5,192 nucleotides of DNA, taken from a bacterium HR12. Lineage in GTDB: Bacteria > Actinomycetota > UBA4738 > HRBIN12. A program made the position numbers and the translations under genes. Positions 1-4,952 of the stretch are shown here, one piece after another. Each line of letters begins with the position of its first letter. The stretch's first letter is position 1. The stretch is from assembly GCA_002898915.1 (NCBI GenBank), contig BEHO01000111.1, forward strand, positions 1-5,192, given 5' to 3'. The notes beneath the pieces were generated by a model. It saw nothing but the letters and a program-made list of their open reading frames with translations. It did not search any database and was not told the DNA's origin.

Positions 1-345
1 CGGCTGAAGGAGATGATCATCGTCTCCGGCTTCAACGTGTACCCCAACGAGGTCGAGGAGGTCCTGTACCGCCATCCGAAGGTCGCGAAGTGCGCGGTGA
101 TCGGGGTCCCGGACGAGAAGACCGGCGAGGCCGTGAAGGCGTTCATCGTGCTCAAGGAGGGGGTCACGGCCACCCCGGAGGAGATCCTGGCCTGGTGCCG
201 GGACCCGGCGAACGGGCTCACGGGGTACCGGGTGCCGAAGCACATCGAGTTCCGCGACGCTCTGCCGGAGACGATGATCGGCAAGGTGCTCCGGCGCATG
301 CTCGTGGAGGAGGAGCGGCGGAAGGCCGCCGGGACGCCCGCCTGA
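1..345 (+). CDS. fadD: Long-chain fatty-acid--CoA ligase (FadD-type), C-terminal end, 5' truncated by window
   Basis: This is the C-terminal 114 residues of an ATP-dependent acyl-CoA synthetase of the adenylate-forming (AMP-binding) superfamily. The family activates a fatty acid via acyl-AMP to acyl-CoA, feeding beta-oxidation or lipid synthesis. Visible: the hinge and start of the mobile C-terminal domain ([20 protein letters not shown], bases 1-60), a [14 protein letters not shown] block, [17 protein letters not shown], and the terminal GKVLRR motif. The AAG at 283-285 codes the lysine that the family uses for adenylation. The [12 protein letters not shown] and LTGY-VPK-IEFRD blocks resemble E. 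coli FadD more than acetyl-CoA synthetase, hence the symbol, but the substrate pocket lies upstream of the window, so chain length is not visible. The reading frame is open from base 1 and ends at TGA 343-345. The next gene overlaps this stop, which suggests one transcript and coupled translation. Confidence 0.9.
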   Translation, partial: RLKEMIIVSGFNVYPNEVEEVLYRHPKVAKCAVIGVPDEKTGEAVKAFIVLKEGVTATPEEILAWCRDPANGLTGYRVPKHIEFRDALPETMIGKVLRRMLVEEERRKAAGTPA

Positions 346-1037
346 GCGAGATCCGCGCCGTCGTCTTCGACCTGTTCGGCACGCTCGTGCCGGAGTTCCC
401 CCGCTCGGCGTGGGAGCGGCTGTTCGCCGAGATGGCCGCCGCCCTCGGGATGGAGCCGGAGGCCTTCCGCCGCGGTTGGCGGGAGACGCTCATCGAGCGG
501 CAGACCGGCGGGTTCCGGTCGGTGGAGGAGAACGTCCGTGCGATCTGCGCGCGCGCGGCGATCCGGCCCGACGGCGACGCCGTGGCGCGAGCGGTCGAGG
601 CGAGGCGGCGGCTGTACGAGGAGCGGTTCCACCCCCGGCCGGGCGCGATCGAGGTCCTCACCTGGTTGCGCGAGCGCGGGTACCGGACGGCCCTGGTGAG
701 CATGTGCGCCCCCGACGCGCCGGGCTTCTGGCACGCCTCGCCCCTCGCCGGACTCGTCGAGGTGCTGGTGTTCTCCTGCGAGGTCGGGCTGCGCAAGCCG
801 GACCCCCGGATCTACCTCGCGGCCTGCGAGGGCCTGGGCGTCGAGCCGAGCGCCTGCCTGTACGTCGGGGACGGCGGCTACCGCGAGCTCACCGGCGCCG
901 AGGCCGTCGGGATGCACCCGGTGCGGATCGTGGACCCCGCGGAGGCGGAGGAGGTGCTCCGTCCCGAGCCCGACGACTGGCAGGGCCCCACGATCCGCGC
1001 GCTCACCGAGCTCCCCGCGCTCCTCGAGGCCCGGTAG
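342..1037 (+). CDS. HAD-superfamily hydrolase (subfamily IA-like), probable CTG start
   Basis: Predicted soluble hydrolase of 231 residues with all four HAD motifs: motif I FDLFGT at residues 9-14 (nucleophile Asp10), a helical cap around 20-95, motif II Ser120 in ALVSMC, motif III Lys152 in RKPDPRIY, and motif [10 protein letters not shown] at 176-183. The position two after the nucleophile is Phe12, not the Asp general acid of classical HAD phosphatases, so phosphatase, dehalogenase-like or other activity cannot be assigned. Start choice: no ATG, GTG or TTG lies in frame between the upstream gene and motif I. The next GTG (387-389) would delete the nucleophile. CTG at 342-344 gives (M)[14 protein letters not shown], a normal HAD N-terminus, and overlaps the fadD stop as CTGA. 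A weak GGGA lies 7 nt upstream and a stronger GGAGGAG about 30 nt upstream, so reinitiation after fadD is likely. A base error in a true ATGA is the main alternative. The gene ends 9 bp before a convergent gene. Confidence 0.88.
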   Translation: MSEIRAVVFDLFGTLVPEFPRSAWERLFAEMAAALGMEPEAFRRGWRETLIERQTGGFRSVEENVRAICARAAIRPDGDAVARAVEARRRLYEERFHPRPGAIEVLTWLRERGYRTALVSMCAPDAPGFWHASPLAGLVEVLVFSCEVGLRKPDPRIYLAACEGLGVEPSACLYVGDGGYRELTGAEAVGMHPVRIVDPAEAEEVLRPEPDDWQGPTIRALTELPALLEAR

Positions 1038-1046
1038 CCGCGCCGC

Positions 1047-1898
1047 TCAGAGGGCGAGGGCGAGCTCGCGCTCGGCGGGGGTGAGGCCGCGGAGCGGGGG
1101 GCGGACGTCGGGGCGGATCGGCACCCCGCGCGCGGCGAGGACCGCTTTCAGCGCGGCGTGGAAGGGGGAGGCGGCGAGGCGCTCGCGCAGGTCCACGACC
1201 CGGGCGTGGGCCATGGGGTCCCAGTCCCGGACGAGGGCGGCGACGACCTCCGGCCAGGCCGTGGCGAGGCCGGACACCGCCCCGACGGCGCCGTGCTCCA
1301 TCCCCTCGAGCACGAGGGGCTCCGACCCGATGAACACGTCGAGCCCGTCGAGGAGGTAGGGGCGGACGGCCGCGAAGGGCGTGTCGGAGACCTTCATGCC
1401 GGCCAGGTTCGGGGCGCGCTCGCGCAGGCGCTCCACGACCTCGACGGGGATCGCGTAGCCGGAACGGGCCGCGAACTCGTACACGTAGAACGGCAGCGGA
1501 GCGCAGGCCTCGGCGGCCGCGGCGAAGTGGGCGAGGAGCTCCGCCGCGTCCAGGGGGAAGTACGGCGGGGCGATGACGGCGACGGCGTCGGCCCCGGCCT
1601 CGGCCGCGTGTCGGGCGAGGGCCACCGTGTCGGCGGTGGTCTGCGCGCCCGCGTGGACGGCGACCTGGAAGCCCTCGGGTCGAGCGCCGAGGAAGGCCTC
1701 GGTGACGGCCCGGCGCTCCGCCACCGAGAGCAGGACGCCCTCGCCGGTGGTGCCGCAGGTGAGGACGCCGTCGACCCCGCCCGCGGCGAGGAAGGCCGCG
1801 AGGGGCCCGACGGCCTCCAGGTCGACGCGGGCCCCGTCCTCCGCGAGCGGGGTCACCGCGGCGGCGATGACGCCCCGGAGCTTCTCCGTCGGGCTCAC
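1047..1898 (-). CDS. Dihydrodipicolinate synthase/N-acetylneuraminate lyase (DapA/NanA) family protein
   Basis: This is a 283-residue TIM-barrel protein of the class I pyruvate-dependent aldolase family, which forms a Schiff base between an active-site lysine and a keto acid. Visible: GTTGE at 49-53 (the Thr-Thr carboxylate site), PPYF at 111-114, Tyr140 in FYVYEFAARSG, Arg145, and Schiff-base Lys169 in GMKVSD. The length is typical (about 290). The usual Y-N-x-P around the catalytic Tyr is YEFA here, and the segment after the lysine is VSDT rather than DSSG. That argues against assuming lysine-pathway DapA, and a KDG-, hydroxyproline- or sialate-type aldolase is equally possible, so no symbol is given. 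The GTG start at 1898-1896 overlaps the stop of the DJ-1-like gene as GTGA and gives the expected N-terminus (SPTEKLRGVIAAAVTP). It is the second gene of a two-gene minus-strand unit, probably translated by coupling. The TGA stop is 9 bp from the stop of the convergent HAD gene. Confidence 0.92.
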   Translation of the reverse strand: MSPTEKLRGVIAAAVTPLAEDGARVDLEAVGPLAAFLAAGGVDGVLTCGTTGEGVLLSVAERRAVTEAFLGARPEGFQVAVHAGAQTTADTVALARHAAEAGADAVAVIAPPYFPLDAAELLAHFAAAAEACAPLPFYVYEFAARSGYAIPVEVVERLRERAPNLAGMKVSDTPFAAVRPYLLDGLDVFIGSEPLVLEGMEHGAVGAVSGLATAWPEVVAALVRDWDPMAHARVVDLRERLAASPFHAALKAVLAARGVPIRPDVRPPLRGLTPAERELALAL

Positions 1899-2419
1899 GG
1901 CTCGGCGATCGCCGCCACCAGCTCGCGGCAGAAGTCGGGGATGTCCTCCACCACCCGGCCGAAGACGAGGTTGCCGTCGCGGAAGGCGGGCTCGTCGACC
2001 CAAGTGGCGCCGGCGTTCACCAGGTCGTCCTTGATGCCGAGGCTGCCGGTGGCCCGGTGCCCGGCGACGATCCCGGCCGAGATCCCGACGAGCCCGGCGT
2101 GGCAGATCATCCCCACGATGCCGCCGCGCTCGGCGACGGCGCGGACCAGCCCGGTGATCTCCGGGAAGCGTCGGAGCTTGTCGGGGGCCCACCCGCCCGG
2201 GACGACCACCGCGTCGAGCTCGTCCGCCGAGACGTCGCCGGCCGCCACCTCGGTCGTCGCCTCCAGGCAGTGCTTGCCCCGCACCGTCCTGCCGGCCGTC
2301 GTCCCGACGATCCGGACCTCGGCGCCCTCCTCCCGGAGGCGCATGACCGTGACCCAGAACTCGAGGTCCTCGAAGCCCTCGTCCACGAGGACCGCCACCC
2401 TCTTGCCCGCCAGGCGCAT
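1895..2419 (-). CDS. DJ-1/PfpI (class I glutamine amidotransferase-like) family protein
   Basis: This is a 174-residue protein of the DJ-1/ThiJ/PfpI superfamily; members include PfpI/YhbO-type proteases or deglycases, glyoxalase III enzymes and stress chaperones. Visible: an N-terminal beta strand (KRVAVLVDEGFEDLEF, residues 6-21) with the acidic residue pattern of PfpI proteins, PGGWAPDKLRR at 74-84, the nucleophile elbow with Cys106-His107 in GMICHAGL, then IKDDLVNAGATWVDEP and a C-terminal helix. The CH pair and PGG-APD-LRR block match the PfpI branch better than human-type DJ-1. The full length suggests an intact gene. ATG at 2419-2417 is preceded by AGGAGG at good spacing, which fixes the start. 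Its TGA overlaps the GTG of the DapA-like gene by 4 bp. A joint role in handling reactive carbonyls or keto acids is inference. Whether it acts as peptidase, glyoxalase or deglycase cannot be read from sequence. Confidence 0.93.
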   Translation of the reverse strand: MRLAGKRVAVLVDEGFEDLEFWVTVMRLREEGAEVRIVGTTAGRTVRGKHCLEATTEVAAGDVSADELDAVVVPGGWAPDKLRRFPEITGLVRAVAERGGIVGMICHAGLVGISAGIVAGHRATGSLGIKDDLVNAGATWVDEPAFRDGNLVFGRVVEDIPDFCRELVAAIAEP

Positions 2420-2424
2420 GGCCG

Positions 2425-2433
2425 TCCCTCCTC
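2425..2433 (-). promoter_or_regulatory. Shine-Dalgarno of the DJ-1-like gene
   Basis: On the minus strand the sequence reads GAGGAGGGA, with its AGGAGG core ending 7 nt before the ATG at 2419. This is a near-consensus ribosome-binding site. It supports that ATG over the longer open frame that runs upstream into the transporter gene. It contrasts with the divergent transporter, which has no such site. Confidence 0.8.
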
Positions 2434-2454
2434 GTCGGTCGCGCTCGCCGTTCC

Positions 2455-2463
2455 GTAGGCTAC
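2455..2463. promoter_or_regulatory. Putative symmetric -10 element shared by divergent DJ-1 and transporter genes
   Basis: The 48-bp gap between the divergent starts contains GTAGGCTAC, a dyad (GTAG-G-CTAC). On the plus strand it offers TAGGCT (2456-2461) and on the minus strand TAGCCT (2461-2456), both fitting the TAnnnT core of a sigma70-type -10. In the plus direction the expected start of transcription falls on the GTG at 2468. In the minus direction it falls near 2450-2448, leaving a leader of about 30 nt that includes the DJ-1 ribosome-binding site. The -35 regions are poor on both sides (about 3 of 6 matches at best), so this is a prediction. The dyad could instead, or in addition, be a small operator. 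Confidence 0.4.
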
Positions 2464-2467
2464 CCCC

Positions 2468-3412
2468 GTGCCCGACCGTTCCCATCGCCGCACGGCCGCG
2501 ATCGCGGCCGTGTCGTTCGCCACCGTCGTGTGGGGGAGCGTCGGCGTCTTCGTGAAGTCCACCACCCTCACGGGGTTGTCCTTCGCGATGTACCGGCTGT
2601 GGCTCGGGGTCCTCGTGCACCTGATCGCGCTAGCCGTGACGCGCCGGCGCCTGCCCTGGAGCACGTTCCGTGCCTGCGCGCCGGGCGGGGCGCTGTTCGC
2701 GCTCGACATCTCCCTCGGGTTCACCGCGGTGAAGCTGACCACGGTGGCGAACGCGGCGATCATCGGGGCGCTCTCCCCCATCCTCATCACCCTCGCCGCC
2801 GGCCGGATGTTCGGCGAGCGGGTGGGGCGGCGCGAGGCCGCCCTCATCGCGCTGTCCTTCCTGGGCGTCGCCGTCGTCGCGCTCGGCAGCTCGGGCCAGC
2901 CGGCCTGGAGCCCCGTGGGGGACCTCCTCGCGCTCCTCGGCACGGTCTCGTGGACCTCGTACTGGCTGTTCTCCAAGCGCGCCCGCGCGAGCGCCTCGGC
3001 CCTGGAGTACATGACGAGCGTGATGATCGCCGCGGCGCTCACGGTCACGCCGGTGGCCCTGCTCGTGGGCGGCGTGCCGCCGGCGGCGCCGACCCCTCGG
3101 GACTGGGTCGTCCTGGTCGCGGTGGCGCTCCTCCCGGGGATGACCGGCCACCTGCTCGTGGCCTGGTCCCACCGGCACGTCGAGTCCTGGCTCTCGGCCC
3201 TCATCACCCAGTGCTCGCCCGTGATCTCGGCGGCGATGGCCTGGTCGGTGCTCGGGGAGCCCCTCACCCCCGCGGTCGTCGCCGGCGGGCTCGTGGTCGT
3301 GGGGAGCACCGGGCTGGTAATCGTCACCACCTCCCGGCGGGAGCGCGCGCTGGCGCGGGCGGCCGCCGTCGCCGAGGCCGAGATCGAGCCGGTGACCGAG
3401 CTCCCGGCCTGA
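2468..3412 (+). CDS. EamA/DMT-family transporter, ten transmembrane helices
   Basis: This is a 314-residue inner-membrane permease of the drug/metabolite transporter superfamily with two EamA repeats (about residues 11-140 and 150-288). Ten hydrophobic segments are visible, roughly at 10-28, 36-57, 68-87, 91-112, 122-140, 150-168, 181-201, 212-230, 239-260 and 266-288. Each half has a Gly-Glu before its last helix (GERVGRREA at 116-124; GEPLTPAVVAGG at 263-274), the usual sign of internal duplication. The tail after residue 288 is charged and Ala/Glu-rich, probably cytoplasmic. Substrates of this family (amino acids, metabolites, drugs) cannot be told from sequence. The GTG start at 2468 lies directly before the first helix, has no Shine-Dalgarno, and sits about 6 nt after a -10-like TAGGCT, consistent with a leaderless mRNA. 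It is divergent from the DJ-1 unit and convergent with aceA, with 2 bp between stops, so it is probably transcribed alone. Confidence 0.92.
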   Translation: MPDRSHRRTAAIAAVSFATVVWGSVGVFVKSTTLTGLSFAMYRLWLGVLVHLIALAVTRRRLPWSTFRACAPGGALFALDISLGFTAVKLTTVANAAIIGALSPILITLAAGRMFGERVGRREAALIALSFLGVAVVALGSSGQPAWSPVGDLLALLGTVSWTSYWLFSKRARASASALEYMTSVMIAAALTVTPVALLVGGVPPAAPTPRDWVVLVAVALLPGMTGHLLVAWSHRHVESWLSALITQCSPVISAAMAWSVLGEPLTPAVVAGGLVVVGSTGLVIVTTSRRERALARAAAVAEAEIEPVTELPA

Positions 3413-3414
3413 GC

Positions 3415-4734
3415 TCAGCCGGGGAGCCCGTCGAGGACGGCCGGCTCCTCGGCGAACTGCTCGGCCTCGGTCGAGCCCTCGAGGGCCAGGGTCGAGGTCT
3501 CGCCGCCGCCCACGGTCAGGGCGACGAGGTCGAAGTACCCGGTGCCGACCTCGCGCTGGTGGCGCGTCGCGGTGTAGCCCTCGGCCTCCAGGGCGAGCTC
3601 GCGCTCCTGGAGCCGCACGTAGGCGGGCATGCCCTCGGCCGCGTAGCCCCGGGCGAGCTCGAACATCCCGGCGTTCAGCGCGTGGAACCCCGCCAGGGTC
3701 ACGAACTGGAACCGGTAGCCCATGCGACCGAGCTCGTCCTGGAAGCGCGCGATCTCCTCCGGGGCGAGGTGGCGCCGCCAGTTGAAGGAGGGCGAGCAGT
3801 TGTACGCGAGGGGCTTGCCCGGGAAGAGCTCGTGGACGCCTTCGGCGAAGGCCCTGGCCTCCTCCAGGTCGGGGCGGGAGGTCTCGCACCAGAGCACGTC
3901 CGCGTAGGGAGCGTAGGCCCGGGCCCGGGCGACGGCGGCCTCGATGCCGGACCGGACCCGGAAGAAGCCCTCCGGCGTCCGCTCACCGGTGAGGAAGGGA
4001 CGGTCGCGGGGATCCACGTCGGAGGTGAGGAGGGTCGCGGCGTCGGCGTCGGTCCGAGCGATGAGGACGGTCGGCACGTCGAGCACGTCGGCCGCGAGGC
4101 GCGCGGCCACGAGGGTCCGGATGAACTGCGAGGTGGGCACGAGGACCTTGCCGCCGAGGTGCCCGCACTTCTTCTCGCTCGCGAGCTGGTCCTCGAAGTG
4201 GACCCCGGCGGCGCCAGCCTCGATCATCGCCTTCATGAGCTCGAAGGCGTTGAGCGGTCCGCCGAACCCGGCCTCGGCGTCGGCCACGATGGGGACGAGC
4301 CAGTCGGTGCTGGCGTCCCCCTCGGCCCAGGCGATCTGGTCGGCCCGGAGCAGCGCCTGGTTGATGCGGCGCACGAGGGCGGGCGCGCTGTTCGCGGGGT
4401 AGAGCGACTGGTCGGGGTAGGTCTGGCCGGCGAGGTTCGCGTCGGCGGCCACCTGCCAGCCGGAGACGTAGATCGCCTCCAGCCCCGCGCGGACCATCTG
4501 GACGGCCTGGCCCCCGGTCATCGCGCCGAGGGCCCGGACGTAGCCCTCGCGGGTGAGCAGCCGGAACAGGCGCTCGGCGCCCCGCCGCGCCAGGGTGTGT
4601 TCGATTCGGACCGAGCCGCGGAGCCGGATCACGTCCTCCGCGCCGTACGGGCGCTCGATCCCCCTCCAGCGGGGGTCGGTGCGCCAACGCTCGGCGAGCT
4701 CGGTGGCCTCGCGGTCGTAGAGGGATGCGCTCAT
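3415..4734 (-). CDS. aceA: Isocitrate lyase
   Basis: This cytoplasmic enzyme of 439 residues cleaves isocitrate to glyoxylate and succinate, the first step of the glyoxylate shunt needed for growth on acetate or fatty acids. Visible: [10 protein letters not shown] at 91-100, the metal-binding stretch ADAEAGFGG at 151-159, HFEDQ at 179-183, the signature [14 protein letters not shown] at 188-201 with catalytic Cys190, IARTDA at 225-230, WCETSRPD around Glu284, NCSPSFNW at 312-319, TLAG at 346-349, and the C-terminal EGSTEAEQF that closes over the active site. The length is that of the short bacterial form (E. coli type about 434), and no key residue is missing. ATG at 4734 has GGAGGA 7 nt upstream. 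No malate synthase gene is in the window. The gene has its own promoter downstream of hisG and an unusually structured leader (see 4741-4921). It ends 2 bp from the convergent transporter gene. Confidence 0.98.
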   Translation of the reverse strand: MSASLYDREATELAERWRTDPRWRGIERPYGAEDVIRLRGSVRIEHTLARRGAERLFRLLTREGYVRALGAMTGGQAVQMVRAGLEAIYVSGWQVAADANLAGQTYPDQSLYPANSAPALVRRINQALLRADQIAWAEGDASTDWLVPIVADAEAGFGGPLNAFELMKAMIEAGAAGVHFEDQLASEKKCGHLGGKVLVPTSQFIRTLVAARLAADVLDVPTVLIARTDADAATLLTSDVDPRDRPFLTGERTPEGFFRVRSGIEAAVARARAYAPYADVLWCETSRPDLEEARAFAEGVHELFPGKPLAYNCSPSFNWRRHLAPEEIARFQDELGRMGYRFQFVTLAGFHALNAGMFELARGYAAEGMPAYVRLQERELALEAEGYTATRHQREVGTGYFDLVALTVGGGETSTLALEGSTEAEQFAEEPAVLDGLPG

Positions 4735-4740
4735 CGAAGG

Positions 4741-4747
4741 ATCCTCC
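4741..4747 (-). promoter_or_regulatory. Shine-Dalgarno of aceA
   Basis: The minus strand reads GGAGGAT (4747 to 4741), with 7 nt between GGAGGA and the ATG at 4734. It is a strong site and fixes the start. Its first two G residues could pair within a small stem, CCGT (4760-4757) with ACGG (4749-4746), around a 7-nt loop; alone this is too weak to be persuasive. Confidence 0.8.
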
Positions 4748-4748
4748 G

Positions 4749-4775
4749 TGGTGGGAACGGATGGAAGGGATGGAA
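4749..4775 (-). repeat. Three 9-nt pyrimidine-rich tandem repeats in the aceA leader
   Basis: Read on the minus strand, the segment between the second hairpin and the aceA ribosome-binding site consists of TTCCATCCC, TTCCATCCG and TTCCCACCA: three adjacent 9-nt units, the first two identical over 8 bases. The AUCC in the first two units can pair with GGAU of the Shine-Dalgarno (GGAGGAU), so they could act as an anti-Shine-Dalgarno, or as a binding site for an RNA-binding or DNA-binding protein. The repeat is seen directly; any function is inference. Confidence 0.6.
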
Positions 4776-4799
4776 CGACCCCCGGTGGCGGGGGTCGTT
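4774..4799 (-). other. Perfect 10-bp inverted repeat (leader hairpin 2, proximal to aceA)
   Basis: AACGACCCCC (4774-4783) is the exact reverse complement of 4790-4799, with a 6-nt loop, so the RNA of either strand can fold a strong 10-bp stem. It lies about 40 nt before the aceA start. There is no T-run after it on either strand, so it is not a classical intrinsic terminator. Because a strong promoter for aceA lies upstream, the hairpin should be in the aceA leader RNA, where it could be an attenuator, an mRNA stabiliser or a spacer. A U-less terminator for hisG read-through is the alternative. Confidence 0.7.
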
Positions 4800-4803
4800 G
4801 AGA

Positions 4804-4840
4804 GGCGCGCTCGGGCCCGGATCAGCGGGCCCGGCGCGCC
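4804..4840 (-). other. GC-only long hairpin (leader hairpin 1)
   Basis: On the minus strand 4840-4826 pairs with 4819-4804: 15 G-C pairs interrupted only by one unpaired A (4811), closing a 6-nt loop CTGATC. It is separated by 4 nt from the second hairpin. The structure is strong enough to stall polymerase or a scanning exonuclease. The TGA in its loop (4824-4822) is in frame with a possible upstream leader peptide. No U-tract follows. Its role is unknown. Confidence 0.7.
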
Positions 4841-4884
4841 ACGCCTCCGGCTACGCCCGTTCGGTTGAACGACGGGTCAAACAC
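4822..4884 (-). other. Possible leaderless leader-peptide ORF upstream of aceA
   Basis: A GTG at 4884-4882 opens a 20-codon frame, peptide (M)FDPSFNRTGVAGGVARRAR, ending with TGA at 4824-4822. The GTG falls where transcription from the predicted promoter should begin, and the stop lies in the loop of hairpin 1, so a translating ribosome would cover the hairpin's 5' arm. Arg codons cluster at the end (CGC CGG GCC CGC). Against it: there is no ribosome-binding site, and several codons (TTT, CGA, GTA, GGA) are unlike the neighbouring genes. It may be chance. Confidence 0.22.
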
Positions 4885-4890
4885 GCAGGG

Positions 4891-4921
4891 ACTATAGCCG
4901 GACGGGGCGGGGCGCTGTCAA
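4891..4921 (-). promoter_or_regulatory. Sigma70-type promoter for aceA
   Basis: On the minus strand a perfect TTGACA (4921-4916) and TATAGT (4896-4891, 5 of 6 to TATAAT) are separated by 19 bp. That is longer than the ideal 17 but tolerable, and shifting the -10 call by a base or two shortens it at some cost in match. These are among the very few AT-containing hexamers in this GC-rich region, which argues against chance. The predicted transcription start is near 4886-4884, giving an aceA leader of about 150 nt. The -35 lies about 30 bp after the hisG stop, so aceA is probably transcribed independently of the his genes. Confidence 0.65.
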
Positions 4922-4952
4922 CGGGACGGCTCGGACCCGAGGTCAGGGCCCG

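Noticed and set aside
90..341. Extension of the HAD gene upstream to an ATG at 90
   Set aside because: The added 84 residues are an out-of-frame reading of the fadD C-terminus (Gly/Arg/His-rich) and have no HAD homology. The CTG at 342 starts exactly where family similarity begins.
1899..2192. Extension of the DapA-like gene upstream to 2192
   Set aside because: The extra 98 residues are an out-of-frame shadow of the DJ-1-like gene, rich in Arg. The GTG at 1898 gives the normal family N-terminus and a GTGA overlap.
1158..2555. A 465-codon plus-strand open frame opposite the DapA-like and DJ-1-like genes
   Set aside because: It is antisense to two genes with conserved active sites, and its composition is that of a GC shadow.
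2420..2620. Upstream extension of the DJ-1-like gene to 2620
   Set aside because: It would run into the divergent transporter gene. The ATG at 2419 has a near-consensus Shine-Dalgarno and the family N-terminus.
2107..3889. Long minus-strand open frames opposite the transporter and overlapping aceA
   Set aside because: They have no recognisable motif, Arg/Ala/Gly-biased composition, and full conflict with well-supported genes.
4774..4840. The two hairpins as a plain intrinsic terminator of hisG
   Set aside because: There is no T-run on either strand, they are more than 110 nt past the hisG stop, and a strong aceA promoter lies between. U-less termination is not excluded, so they are listed as leader hairpins rather than terminators.
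4855..4876. Small inverted repeat GTTC-GGTT-GAAC in the start of the aceA leader, considered as an operator
   Set aside because: There are only 4-5 contiguous pairs with a tetraloop, and extension needs bulges. It is too weak to separate from chance.
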